Shown: one piece after another, positions 1-9,418 of the stretch
Layout of the letters: each line of letters opens with the position of its first letter
How positions within the stretch are numbered: position 1 is the first letter of the stretch
Assembly (NCBI GenBank): GCA_032988165.1
Contig: JANTQF010000528.1
Coordinates: forward strand, 1-16,323
Direction: 5' to 3'
Source: Emmonsiellopsis sp. PD_33
Lineage: Eukaryota > Ascomycota > Eurotiomycetes > Onygenales > Ajellomycetaceae
Length of the DNA stretch: 16,323 nt
Program-made: the position numbers and the translations under genes
Notes under the pieces: generated by a model
The model's database searches: none
Told to the model about the DNA's origin: nothing
What the model saw: only the letters and a program-made list of their open reading frames with translations

Positions 1-180
1 TGGGGTGGGGTTGGGATGTGGGGGGGTGTGGGGGTGTGGAGGGGGTGTGTGGGGGAGGAGGGTGAGGGGGGGGTGGGGGAGGGTGGGGGGGGGGGGAGAG
101 GGGAGGGGGGGGGGGCTGGCGGGAGGGGGGGCGCGGGGAGGTGAGGCGGGGTAAGAGGAGGTGGGAGGAGGGGGGGGTGT
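1..180. repeat. G-rich low-complexity edge
   Basis: Almost all bases are G with scattered T and A, including uninterrupted runs of 11-12 G (for example 85-96 and 105-115). No repeat unit is kept, so this is neither a TTAGGG telomere nor a clean microsatellite. The right edge of the window is C-rich, so both ends are G-rich when read inward from the 5' end. It may be a genuine G-rich tract where assembly stopped, or an error-laden homopolymer tail. No coding content is supported. Confidence 0.85.
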
Positions 181-1814
181 TCCCCGCAGGAGGACGAAGG
201 CCCGCAAAAATAATAGTATATTTTAATTTCCAGAACAGCTACTAACTTTGGGCCTCCACTCCTCACAGACTCATCCATCTAGCCTTCCTCATCTCCGCCT
301 GCCAGGCGTGCCACCAGCGACGGACGAGCGTAAAGAACGAGCGCGAGGACCTCGAGAATAAACCATAAGCCTCTATCCTGATCCTCCATCTCTAGCCCCG
401 CCCCGAACCTTTACGATTTGACTACCGGATTCAATGCGACGACCCTCCGTTCCCTTCCTAACAATACTCGATTTTCCCAAGCAACGAAAAATAGATACCA
501 GAGCAATTCATATAGATCTGAATGCTGGGGACGACTCTTATGTACGTTAACTAATATCTAATACTTAATGCCAATTACGCTCTTTATGATAAGCTTGAAG
601 CGCATATGTTTCTCTTCTCTTCTCTTCTCTTCTCCGCATTGAACTGCAATTCTGTCCTGGTGGCAAGATACAGGAGATCCGTCTAGAGCATAACAAGATA
701 AAAAAAAACTTCGGGCCCCGTCGTGCAGTATCCCCAAGGATGGAGGTGATAGACCTACTAGTAACTTACTATGACATCATGTGTAGATACTATCCCCCCC
801 TTTTGTAGGTCATCCCGCAGAGTAGTAACTAGTATCTGACTGTGTGTAGTTATACCTGCGTCGAAACCTCGGAATTTTTCAATAAATTTGGACAAACAGG
901 GCAGCTACACTGCTATTAGCTATGGCTTGAAGGATAAGGAGTGAGGGGGAAAACGAACTATTTTTCACTCTATCAACCTGGCTAGTTTGAAAACAAAAAG
1001 TCTATTAGAAAAGAAAATTCCCTATACCCCAAATATCAACATAATCGCCCTTTAACTCTTCATTCGGTATCATTCTCCCCTATCCTAACCAGAAATGCGA
1101 CGGAATATTGGAGCTATTGCCACAACCCATTGTATCTTACTAAGCAGCCCTAATTCCTTTTCACCTTTCTGGAACATCCATCTTTCACAACAAATTCGCC
1201 TGTGGCTTCACGGTTTGACTCTGAGTCCTCTTCACCGCATGCCTAGTTAATCTACCGATGAATATGCTAATTATTACCTGGACCTCTGCGGATCTGTTTC
1301 CCCTGCCTCAAATAAAACGGGAATGCAATATTTCTCAATCATCTCGGGCCTGATTTGTTCCTGCTCGCTCTTCATATTGTGCAGTGAGCATAGGAAAACT
1401 CTACCGTGCCGTGGCCTCATCAAGATATATCTTTTGACGAATCACTATTATATAACGGCCTAACAAGGTCAAATTTTTTCCGTTGTGGCTTAACTACTTA
1501 ACCGCTCCCCCTGATGTCAAACTATATATGCACTGGCTTTATCAAAGCTGACGGGACTCCTTTCAGTGATTGGATAACAGAAAGGACAATTGTTCGGCAC
1601 CAGACCCCGGTCCTAACAAGGCTATCCGGTGCAGGAATGCGTGAGCATCTTTAGTTCGGAACTGCCCCTGATAATTGTGGTGTTTCTGTCTCCACCATGA
1701 GGGGAGGGATGGCCTCACTTTTATCATAGAGGAATAGCATGCGCTTGGGCTTGGATCGTGGATGCATAGACAGATATGCACGTTAATGGGCCGATTGATT
1801 TCTTGCGTGGATGA
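181..1814. other. AT-rich gene-free stretch
   Basis: No reading frame on either strand looks like a real protein. The sequence is AT-rich and stop-dense, as expected of old, mutated intergenic or transposon-derived DNA in a fungus. The only orderly element is the TTCTC pentamer array at 610-634. The minus-strand frames around 1563-1963 lie partly opposite the caspase-like relic and carry no recognisable domain. Confidence 0.6.
610..634. repeat. (TTCTC)5 microsatellite
   Basis: Five perfect tandem copies of TTCTC, followed by CGCATT. This is a pyrimidine-rich simple repeat in an otherwise gene-free stretch, with no sign of function. Confidence 0.9.
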
Positions 1815-2402
1815 AATGGGAAACGTGGAAATGGATCAGGAGGGAGAAAAGACCCATGCTCAAAGTTGAAATATACCGTCACAAAGTCCGTCTGCATTGG
1901 AATTGCAGATGACAGCTGTGGTGAGTTCCATTTGTCCACTGCTGTTGAAATCATAGGAGACAATGTTGATTTGACTGTTATTTCAACAGCTTGCTTTTCG
2001 GGTGGCTGAGCGGTCTCGAGTAGAAACGCTATAGTTCTCGCCGCTGCAGGAGAGCAAACGATGCGTGGATGATGGCCAAATAGCTCCTCGTTATCTCGCG
2101 CCTGTGGCTGTATTTACCACTATCTCTCCCTCCTGACTTTTCTGGCCCTGTACTATCTACTCTGGATACAGTTGCTAACCCATGTTTTCGTTAGGGAGGA
2201 GGATATCTTTGCTGCTGACCAACCACAACTGGTCGTCCTAGCGTCTTATCAGACCCTATCCCGAAGAAATGGCAGAGCCACAATGACCGCGTGGTCTGCA
2301 GGTGCCCCCGGGAGGCTAGAGATTCCATATTTGGCCATACTATCAGATCCTCCCCCTCCTCGGTTTCTGTTTTATACAGTTCTCAGGCACGGTCCCCAAT
2401 AA
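1815..2402 (+). pseudogene. Relic of a caspase-like (clan CD-type) fungal protein
   Basis: One plus-strand frame (1815-2402) is open apart from two TGA codons, at 2007 and 2070. It reads through a hydrophobic strand and then STACFSGG (1983-2006), followed by the first TGA, AVSSRNAIVLAAAGEQ (2010-2057), and after the second TGA WPNSSSLSRACGCIY. A beta strand ending in a Cys with a following Ser-Gly-Gly is the usual setting of the catalytic Cys in caspase-like peptidases. I recall fungal proteins with a CFSGGW segment and a later RACGSIF-type segment, which fits both halves. The first TGA sits where Trp is expected, so TGG to TGA is the simplest explanation and matches RIP or deamination. The stretch after about 2120 is hydrophobic and not recognised. 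No start codon or upstream exon could be placed. The family assignment rests on memory of a motif and should be treated as tentative. Confidence 0.42.
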
Positions 2403-3029
2403 ACTAATCGGGTGGATACATTGGCAGGCAGGACTTCTGGTTTGCTTTGCTACATATGCATTTAGGGCCCAGCCCCCCACCTAGCTTCCTGAATTTTTAG
2501 TCTTTCGCCCCTGGTGCATTCTAGATGCATGCCTGCTTGCCACATTTTCCTCTGTGGAAGTATCCGGAATGCTCCCACTGTCCCGGAAAGGACTCCCATC
2601 CTCTAGCTCCCAGTCTCTACTTCAATATTTTATGATTAGGATAAGATCATTTGTTATAACCGATTCTGAGAGGCTGCTACCCGGGGGCAGGGGTGGTTGC
2701 AGACAACACAACCTGTCGTGATGTGATGGTCCTCATGGACACTCAGGACAGGGTCATGACATCACTCCCACAACTCCGAATATTATTCCCAAACTGATTG
2801 CTGCAGGGGTGGTTAATGGGTAGGGTGCCCCTAATCAAATGCCGTACTGGCCTTGATTGATCATGGCCGCAGGCTTATCGGGGGATTTCCATCCCCCCTA
2901 TCATTGGAAGCCGGTCAAGGAGCAGGTATCGCGAATTTAGTTAGCACTGATGAGCAGAACCCCACCGCTTACAAAACAATTCTTGTCAGAAGTTCATGGC
3001 TGCCCCCAGGTCGGTGGTGCTTAGGTTAG
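2403..3029. other. Gene-free stretch between relics
   Basis: No supportable gene. A plus-strand frame around 2690-2795 is briefly open (reading YPGAGVVADNTTCRDVM and onward) and then breaks at several stops. It could be further remnant of either neighbouring relic, but no domain is recognisable. Confidence 0.45.
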
Positions 3030-3479
3030 ATAGAGCCAAGCCGTGCTAAGAAATTCTTCAACATTGAACGTGCAGAGTTCACGTTTGGCAGGGCCTGGGC
3101 ACTGTTCCCCAGCATCGAGTCCACACTTCTCCGTAGTGCTGGTGACTACCATATTGACAACCTAGTCAATAACATAGAAGACAGCGATATAATCCAAGTC
3201 TTCCTGGGGAATGATGCCCCCGAGAGCGAAACAGCCGTGGCTGCGGTGGCAGAGGATATGGCCAGTGTGAGACAGACATTCATTGAAAATTGGCTCCAGA
3301 AACAGGAAATACACACAGGGCGACAAAATTGTCCTCTGTCACCAGTACTCGTTCACTCGGACCCAATTGAATACTGAAGCTTCAACGCGCGAGTCTACGA
3401 CGCAACCGCTCTCCTTGCTCCCGGCGCGCGCTGGGGTATCTTAAACGTCCCAAGGAAGATAAAGTGTCTCTGGAGTTAG
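3030..3479 (+). pseudogene. Unrecognised decayed coding fragment
   Basis: A plus-strand frame runs from 3030 to a TAG at 3477-3479, interrupted only by TGA at 3375-3377. The 115 codons before the TGA have protein-like composition, including the segments KKFFNIERAEFTFGRAWALF and NLVNNIEDSDIIQVFLGN, with a mix of charged and hydrophobic residues and no low complexity. No ATG lies near the beginning and the preceding stop is at 3027, so the true start is lost or in another exon. A second frame (about 3462-3622) continues the open reading after a one-base shift. I do not recognise the family. It may be an upstream part of the same locus as the SNF2 relic, which has the same orientation. Confidence 0.4.
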
Positions 3480-3688
3480 GAGACAAAGGGGGAGTTGGTC
3501 ACCAGAGACACATAGCAACACTAATGACAGATTCTGTCCCTAAGTCTTTCAAAAAAGTGTTTACAGGTCGAGCCTCCTACAAGGAAACACCCACGGAAAG
3601 CCTGCTAAAGGTGATCTCCTAGTGTTTATTGCAAAGAATAGTATCATACGTCCCTTAGTAGAATATACTTAAGGAATCACCTGATACT

Positions 3689-4162
3689 ATGGTAATTATT
3701 AACCCTTGGGGGGAAGCCGCTGACATCAAGTCTCTAGAACATCCAGATATCGAAATGCCAGACGCAACTGAACCTGCTGATCCCGCCGATCCCGACCATC
3801 ATTGCGCCAAGCTGTGCCATGATGCTGAAGAAAACATATCTCCAAGGCGGCAACAGGCAGAGGCCCTCCTACAAAAACCTAACCTAAACAGTAGCCTGTC
3901 TTCGAGCAGTGCAATGAGGATTTGCTGAGACAGAAGCGGCAGCGGCGGGAAAGGCATGCATCATTCAGCGGGTATGAGCAGAGAAGCACTGGACTGGATA
4001 TCAGCCTAGCAGTGTGAGTTTGAGTTCATCAAGGAGGCAATTACACAGAATTCATGCATGCAGGGCGGTATATTTCTGTCTCGCATACCACCTTGCGACA
4101 GACGTGTTGAAAGTTACGACCGGTGGAATTTTATTCCAGATATAGGGAGTCAACCAACTTGA
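3689..4162 (+). pseudogene. Unrecognised frameshifted coding fragment
   Basis: Protein-like reading starts at an ATG (3689) with an acidic, proline-rich segment (DIEMPDATEPADPADPDHHC). Near 3890 the sensible frame moves by one (PVFEQCNEDLLRQKRQRRER, from 3895) and near 4015 it moves back to the original frame (EFEFIKEAITQ onward) until TGA at 4160-4162. Two opposite frame shifts around a basic Arg/Lys/Gln-rich stretch are typical of an old, indel-damaged gene. No intron with both splice sites explains the shifts. The family is not recognised. It lies between another relic and the helicase remnant on the same strand, so it may be one piece of a larger dead gene. Confidence 0.38.
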
Positions 4163-4343
4163 ATGGATAAGCTAACCTCTGCTATCGGCCGAGCCTAATC
4201 TTCGTGCCATCACATTTAGTCTACACCTGGATTGATGAAATACAAGATCGTTTCCTCAACGTTCTCAAGATTAATGTGTTTTACTCTACTCCCGGAGCAG
4301 GCGGGATATCGGCTCCCCGCAAATGATCACTGATAATCAATGA

Positions 4344-5010
4344 AAAAGAACTGAGAGGCATGATGGTCAACGTAACCCATCGTCCCCAGAATCTAGGAAT
4401 AATTTGATCATAACGTCTTACTCGACCTGGTCCCGTCGCATGCCACGCAAAGAATTTCGAGAGTCTGTGAGTGATTCAGTGGATATCCTTCAAGCTATCA
4501 GACATTGAAATATTGCCTATTTAAACGTTCAGATTTACTGTCGAGAAACCACGAATGTGCTAAAGGCGGCAGATATAGCTCGAGTTCGTGGAAACACGGT
4601 ATTTTGGCGAAAAGTTTATAATTATACAAATGGCCAGCCAGAAGAGCTAGAATTACCTGATCCATGCAGACACAGACTGCCCTAGGATCCCACCAAGCTC
4701 TTTATTAATGCTAATGGCATTCTATGCTCAACTAGTAAGTGTCCCAACTGTCTATCCTAGGTAGGTTACATCTCTCCATACTTTTCTTGTGCTTTTAGCT
4801 AATGAACTATATCCCATTAGCATCTTCATGTTTAACTTGGAAAGCCAAGGAACCTACCAAACGATATCCGAAAGCGAGCGCCCATATCTTCTTGGGCAGA
4901 CCCAGCTTCATACTAGGTTCCAGGGGGGGATGAGCTAGTTCCTAAACCTTATGTCTAAAACATAGTTGGACGACACAACTTTAACTGAAAATTCTGACTG
5001 GATTTTTCGG
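4344..5010 (+). pseudogene. Unrecognised two-exon relic with a phased intron
   Basis: A plus-strand frame is open from 4344, apart from TGA at 4506 and TAG at 4683, up to a GTAAGT donor at 4735. An acceptor TTTTAG ends at 4798. Removing these 64 bases keeps the frame: the codon is split A|CT and reading continues NELYPISIFMFNLESQGTYQ. After TAG at about 4927 and another at about 4960 it reaches WIFR, followed by a second GTAAGT at 5011. A phased intron between protein-like exons is good evidence of a former gene. Recognisable bits are few: SYSTWSRR (4416-4439) resembles the strand after motif Ia in SNF2 helicases but lies upstream of the helicase motif I at 5354. The family stays unassigned. 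Confidence 0.42.
4735..4798 (+). other. Intron in the relic gene
   Basis: It begins GTAAGT and ends TTTTAG after a T-rich stretch. The 64-base length is normal for Eurotiales, and removal restores one frame across the junction. A strong CTRAC branch site is not obvious. Confidence 0.45.
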
Positions 5011-5295
5011 GTAAGTCCAGCTTATCCTTATTTTATAACAATATATCTCTATCCTACTCCTTACATTGAAAGAAAACAATAAAAGGAGTCTCACCATGGC
5101 TGCCTTTACCCTGAAATAAGACATCAAGTCCTACCTTGTGACAGATCCATCTCCTAAAACTTCAAGTAGAAAGGGTGAAGCTTGACACCTACAATCTTCT
5201 TACCCTACTCATGATTCATTGCATAATGAGCAGGATCCAGCCATTGACTAATGATTTCCCAGGAGCTTCTCCTCCACAGGAACAAGTCGTAAACG

Positions 5296-5928
5296 ATGGG
5301 CGGGATACCTCGACTCTGCACGCCTAACGAAATTATACGGTTCTACAACATGCTCGCGGACACCATGGGACTGGGGAAAACCCTCACCCGCTTATCTTTT
5401 GTTTTGGAGTCTTGGGAAATCGGTGTCATGAATGGAGAAGCCCCGACGAAGCCAACAATTGTTACAATTCCACCGGTTGTAACAGAATCCTGGTATTCCA
5501 ATTGCCGTGGTTATTTCCTGCGCGCCTTTCCGCTTTGGTTTGTCGGTTCGTTTCGACGCGCAAATGACCCTGTGTTCTCGTCGCGTTGTATATCAGAAGC
5601 TACGATGGCTAAGTGTCGAAACACCCATTGTTTTAACATAGCAGGCAACCGGCCTATGACAAACCAGGCCATAGGTCGTGTTCTTCGCATTGGACAAAAG
5701 CGCATTGTGAAAGTTTACGAGTATGTCGTGCCGAATTCTTTCTCGGCTCATAAAATTGAAAAGTCAAACTCGAAATATGGAGGCGTTAGCCCACCCAGAA
5801 AAGTCGGCCCTCTACAAACACAAAGGAACAGACCCCGGCCGCACCGTCAACTCAGACGTTCCTTTATAACCGAAACCTCCAACCAGAAAATGGCAACAAA
5901 ACATCCAAAATCCTCAGATTGCCAATGA
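5296..5928 (+). pseudogene. Internally deleted SNF2-family helicase remnant
   Basis: An uninterrupted 210-codon frame holds both ends of a SNF2-type ATPase motor. Motif I (Walker A) is ADTMGLGKT at residues 21-29 with the lysine at 28. A motif Ia-like KPTIVTIPPVVTESW follows at 52-66. Motif VI is QAIGRVLRIGQKR at 124-136, with the typical following VKVYEYVVPNSF. Intact SNF2 motors have several hundred residues between Ia and VI, with the DEGH/DEAH box, the insertions and most of the second RecA lobe. Here only about 57 residues remain and no DExH box is present, so it cannot hydrolyse ATP as a remodeller. Residues 67-105 match nothing I know and may span the deletion join. After about 155 the sequence turns Arg/Pro/Gln-rich and looks out of register. 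It is probably the 3' part of a larger dead gene. Helicase ancestry is clear; function is lost. Confidence 0.75.
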
Positions 5929-7500
5929 GAACGTCCTCCACATACCTGGCACCCTTCGATTCCCCCCCGCGTCCCTCAGATTATATCTGATCTATCTATT
6001 CTACTACTTCAACAATTACCTTGTGATTGCTCCATCCAATTATGCTCATTGAAACGACTCGATTGCAATGGCTGCTCCCGCTTTCTCTGCTCCAACCATA
6101 TTAAGATCTTTACGGTGGGTGGTCGCAAGGTGGGCGGCGCGCCCGGGTTTGAGTGTTCCCCTGTCTACGAAAGCCACTTACACTTCCCGCGTGCCCCCAT
6201 AAGAAATGTCTGGCGATAAAGGTGCTTACCCTGAGCGGGCGGAAAATGAGTGAGTGACAGAGAAGCAAATCACCAATATACAAAGACAGAGTAGGTTCGG
6301 CCACTTATGGGATAATGCATTTTCAGTCAGTTGGGTTTCCCTATCTTTACAGTGACCGCAGCATAAAAGCAAGGGGGGATTTTCTCAATACATCAACACA
6401 TAAAGAAGCGACCAGGCAGAGGATAGTACCTGATCTATATCGTGGAAGGTCATTGATCTCACAATTCCTACAATCCCATCAGGTTGGGCCTAGGCTGCTA
6501 TGCTCCTGTGGGTACCAGAACAGAGGAAGAGCTACTTAAAAACAGGCAAGTGAAAGGTAGACCTGCAGGTAGATAAAATAAATCCTTTTATCATGCCAAT
6601 ATAAATCTCCGATGCTGTCATGCTTCTATCCCTAATGATCTATATATTAATAGATCTAGCTTGAATACCTCTGTCAGTTCACACCGTAAATAACCATGTT
6701 CTTAATTAATGGGTGCAGAAGGCCTGGAAGCTGGGAGACATTATAGCGAGTCAAAGAGTTAAGCAAGAGGGTAAATTATCTGGAATCCCGCTCTTACGAT
6801 TCCAAATGTCTTACCGCGTGGATAAAATTCTATCGGTTTATTAATATAGATCTAGATAGTTATAGTTCCTCTCCCTATCTATCTTGTCTCCCTGCCTAGC
6901 CATCTTACCCTAGTTTATATATTCTCAGAAACATCTAATTGCCATTAAAAAAAAAGTTCATCTTCCCCAAGGCCTCGGCCGCTCTCCCAATTAACAAAGC
7001 ACATATCTCCTGCAGAATCCAACCAGGATAATGCAGAAAAGCAGGACAGGGGGGCCTGGAACCTTAGAAACATCTAACCAGGGGTGTGGTGAGATACATA
7101 GCAATGATAGGCAGAGCTTGCTTGCTTTCTTACTTTCTTACTTGCATGTCAAGAACTTGCTTGCAGGGACCCAAGCTCTTTTTTTGAGACATAATGCCAT
7201 TCACCTGCATTGATGCAGGTACATGCAGGTGACTTAAATACTCTGGTTCAGGCATGCTTTGACAATACTAGATAGGTTGCTCTAGATGAATTTCCAAGAA
7301 ATAGAGTTGATTGTGCTTGATGAGGAAGAGTCAGTACCTCTGGGGTGCGGAAGAAGCCGTTGAGATGCTGATGTCTTGCAGGGAGGTTAAGACCACCCAG
7401 CCACGAATGATAAATGGTGGAAAGGAAGTTCTAGAAATGTATATTTTACCTTCATAGTTCACAGAAGGCTTCCCTCCATCATCATGGAGGCGAGAATTTT
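5929..7500. other. Gene-free stretch after the helicase relic
   Basis: No convincing gene on either strand. Short frames at 6110-6304 (minus) and 6315-6539 and 7031-7213 (plus) lack domains and normal composition. Parts near 6580-6700 and 6830-6950 are strongly AT-rich, with TAGATCTAG occurring in both. The orderly element is the inverted repeat at 7201-7232, just after an imperfect CTTGCTTGC/TTACTTTC repeat at about 7118-7165. Confidence 0.55.
7201..7232. repeat. Inverted repeat with two alternative hairpins
   Basis: TCACCTGCAT (7201-7210) and ATGCAGGTGA (7223-7232) are exact reverse complements. The spacer carries another ATGCAGGT (7213-7220), so ACCTGCAT (7203-7210) can pair with either copy, giving a 2-base or a 12-base loop. 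It lies in gene-free DNA. Its role is unknown. Confidence 0.75.
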
Positions 7501-7506
7501 TTTTCC

Positions 7507-7552
7507 GAAAAAGAAAAGAAAGGAAGGAAAGAAGAAAGAAAGAAAGAAAGAA
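7507..7552. repeat. GAAA-type purine microsatellite
   Basis: Imperfect GAAA/GGAA units cover this stretch, with perfect GAAA units at its right end. The minus-strand frame through it codes only Phe/Leu/Ser low complexity and is not a gene. Confidence 0.85.
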
Positions 7553-9370
7553 CCTTAACAAGCCGCATTGAAAACTTCGATTCACTATTTAGTTTTCCAC
7601 AGCAGCAGGCTCTCTTTTCTCTTTAGCTTCTTCGCCCTGTATCTTCTATCCCTCTTTTCAACAAGAGACTGTAGCCTGCATACACTTTGTTCTACGGAAT
7701 AACAAGTAACTTTAATATAACTACTGTTTAAAAAATAATCTGCAATTAAGTTACTCCATAGTTAGAAGTTAATGGGTTACCACTGTCACGACTCACCACT
7801 GACAACCTCTGAATCCTGATAAGGCTCTGGCCGCCCTCTGGGACTGGGAGTCAGGAGAGCAAGGGGCGCCTGTGGGCCTGTGGCTTGGAGCTTGCTACCG
7901 GCTGATGGGGCGGCGCGCTCTATGATTTGTAGTTAGGTGCTGTGGTGATGCAGTGCTGCTGCAGGAGGTACATCCATACATATGTGTACAGAGTATCTTG
8001 ACATGCATACTGTGGTGCTTAGGGGTTGGAAGTATGTACATGTACTGTAGTACATGTAGGGAGAAAGGGGGGGTGGTGGGTTGAATTGGAATTTACTCAG
8101 GGGTTGTGTGACTATGGGACTGGTGTTGGTATGTAGTTATGGGTTAGGAAGTAAGGAGCTGGGACTGGGGATTTAGGGAGAGATCAGATTGATAGGTGAG
8201 GGGTAGGTGTGGGTATGTATGTATGTAGGTATGTACTCTGTATGCTGGGGATGGTTATAGTCATGAAGTTCAAGAGTATAGACAGATAACTCCAGGTTTA
8301 CCTTGAAATATACTATTTTATATGTTCATGTTTGTTTTACATCATTGCTGATGCTGTGCTGTAGTTTACCTAACATTAGATAAGAAACCATAAGATAGAG
8401 GGGAGTTATTGAACTAAACTACTCTGTAAAGAAAAGAGAAAGAGAATAAATTAGTAAGAAGTGAGAGAGAAAAAAAAAGAGAAAAAAGAGGGATGAGAGA
8501 TGCTCCACATGTAGCTGCATACCATGGCTAACTGGTTATCTTTTGAAGCCTGAGTGAGATACCTAGTTACCTACCTACCATATTAAGTTGATTGCACGCG
8601 GCTGTTTAAATAATTACCGCCATAGCAAAGGTCCCAAATAGTTCAAGTGTGCGAGGTGATGGATGGTGATGAAGGATGTGCGCAACGCGAAAGAGAAATC
8701 AATAGCTCGCTAGCTGGCTTGGTCATAGTGAGAGGTTGTGGCAAATGATTTCTTTCCCTTTCTTTTTCCTATATGTCCTTTTTTCTTTCTTTTTGTCATT
8801 GGTTGCTTTTTACAATTCGTTCACGACGTCGTGGGCTAAGTATGGGCTTGCAAGCGGGTCTGCCAGTCCATCTGAAGTTCTGAACTGTCAAGCCAGTTGT
8901 CAGTCAGTTAAGTCAGTCAGACCGTGGCAAGGTTCCACGTCAAAACCTGACAACGATTGGCAAGGGAAAAGAATGAAAAAAGAAAGAAACAAGAAGAAGG
9001 ATATTTAAATATAACCCCATTACTGCACCCATTTTGTAGGAGATAACAAACTACTAGTATACATCCACTTTCAAACGGCCATGAAGGATGGAATTTATGA
9101 TAACTACATAGTTAGCTACGCACGATATCGGGATTCGGCAGTCAGTTCCATCATTAGACTGGGGTTTTCAAACCCCTGAATTCCTCCCTCCTCTGGAGTC
9201 TGCAGGCAAGCGTCAGCCTTCAGGCACCACCCACCCAACGCTGTGAGCGCCACGAGTGGATAGTTAAACTAACGAGGGAACCAGATTAGATAGCGTGGTG
9301 GTGGCTTGGTTGGGCACATTTTTTTCTTCCTTAGCGTGCCGCCACTTCCATCACGATCCGGCGGCGATGA
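7553..9370. other. Gene-free intergenic stretch
   Basis: No supportable gene. A locally GC-richer part at about 7780-7940 stands out from AT-rich surroundings but has no lasting frame. The TACATGTA palindrome lies at 8037-8058, GTAT/GTAG units occur at about 8214-8236, and purine-rich A/G tracts occur at about 8430-8490. The plus frame at 8736-9008 begins with a Phe/Leu stretch from a T/C-rich tract and ends in Lys-rich sequence from an A/G-rich tract, so it is compositional. Confidence 0.55.
8037..8058. repeat. Perfect inverted repeat (TACATGTAC/GTACATGTA)
   Basis: Nine-base perfect arms at 8037-8045 and 8050-8058 around the loop TGTA. TACATGTA-type palindromes are frequent between genes of Aspergillus and Penicillium, so this may be a background feature of the genome rather than a regulatory site. 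Confidence 0.75.
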
Positions 9371-9382
9371 CCGTGATGGAGT

Positions 9383-9418
9383 GGGGCGGGGGAGGAATGG
9401 GGATGGGGATGGGACGGG
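9383..9418 (+). repeat. G-run tract with quadruplex potential
   Basis: Runs of 4, 5, 4, 4, 3 and 3 G are separated by 1-6 bases, partly as a GGGGAT hexamer. This meets the common sequence rule for G-quadruplex formation on the plus strand. The reverse complement of the same hexamer occurs at 16144-16165. There is no evidence of a transcript here. Confidence 0.55.

Noticed and set aside
285..368. Frame reading SACQACHQRRTSV, like the start of a Zn(II)2Cys6 cluster
   Set aside because: Only two of the six cysteines are present, the following Lys/Cys pattern is missing and the frame stops soon after. Too short to support a relic.
1998..2060. tRNA-like start GGTGGCTGAGCGGTCT
   Set aside because: It resembles an A box of a Leu/Ser tRNA, but no GGTTCRA B box or acceptor stem follows, and the bases are explained by the caspase-like frame.
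7331..7585. Minus-strand frame of 84 codons
   Set aside because: Its first half is Phe/Leu/Ser produced by the GAAA microsatellite. The rest has no domain.
8736..9008. Plus-strand frame of 90 codons with a hydrophobic beginning
   Set aside because: The hydrophobic part comes from a T/C-rich tract and the Lys-rich end from an A/G tract. No proper start and no recognisable motif.
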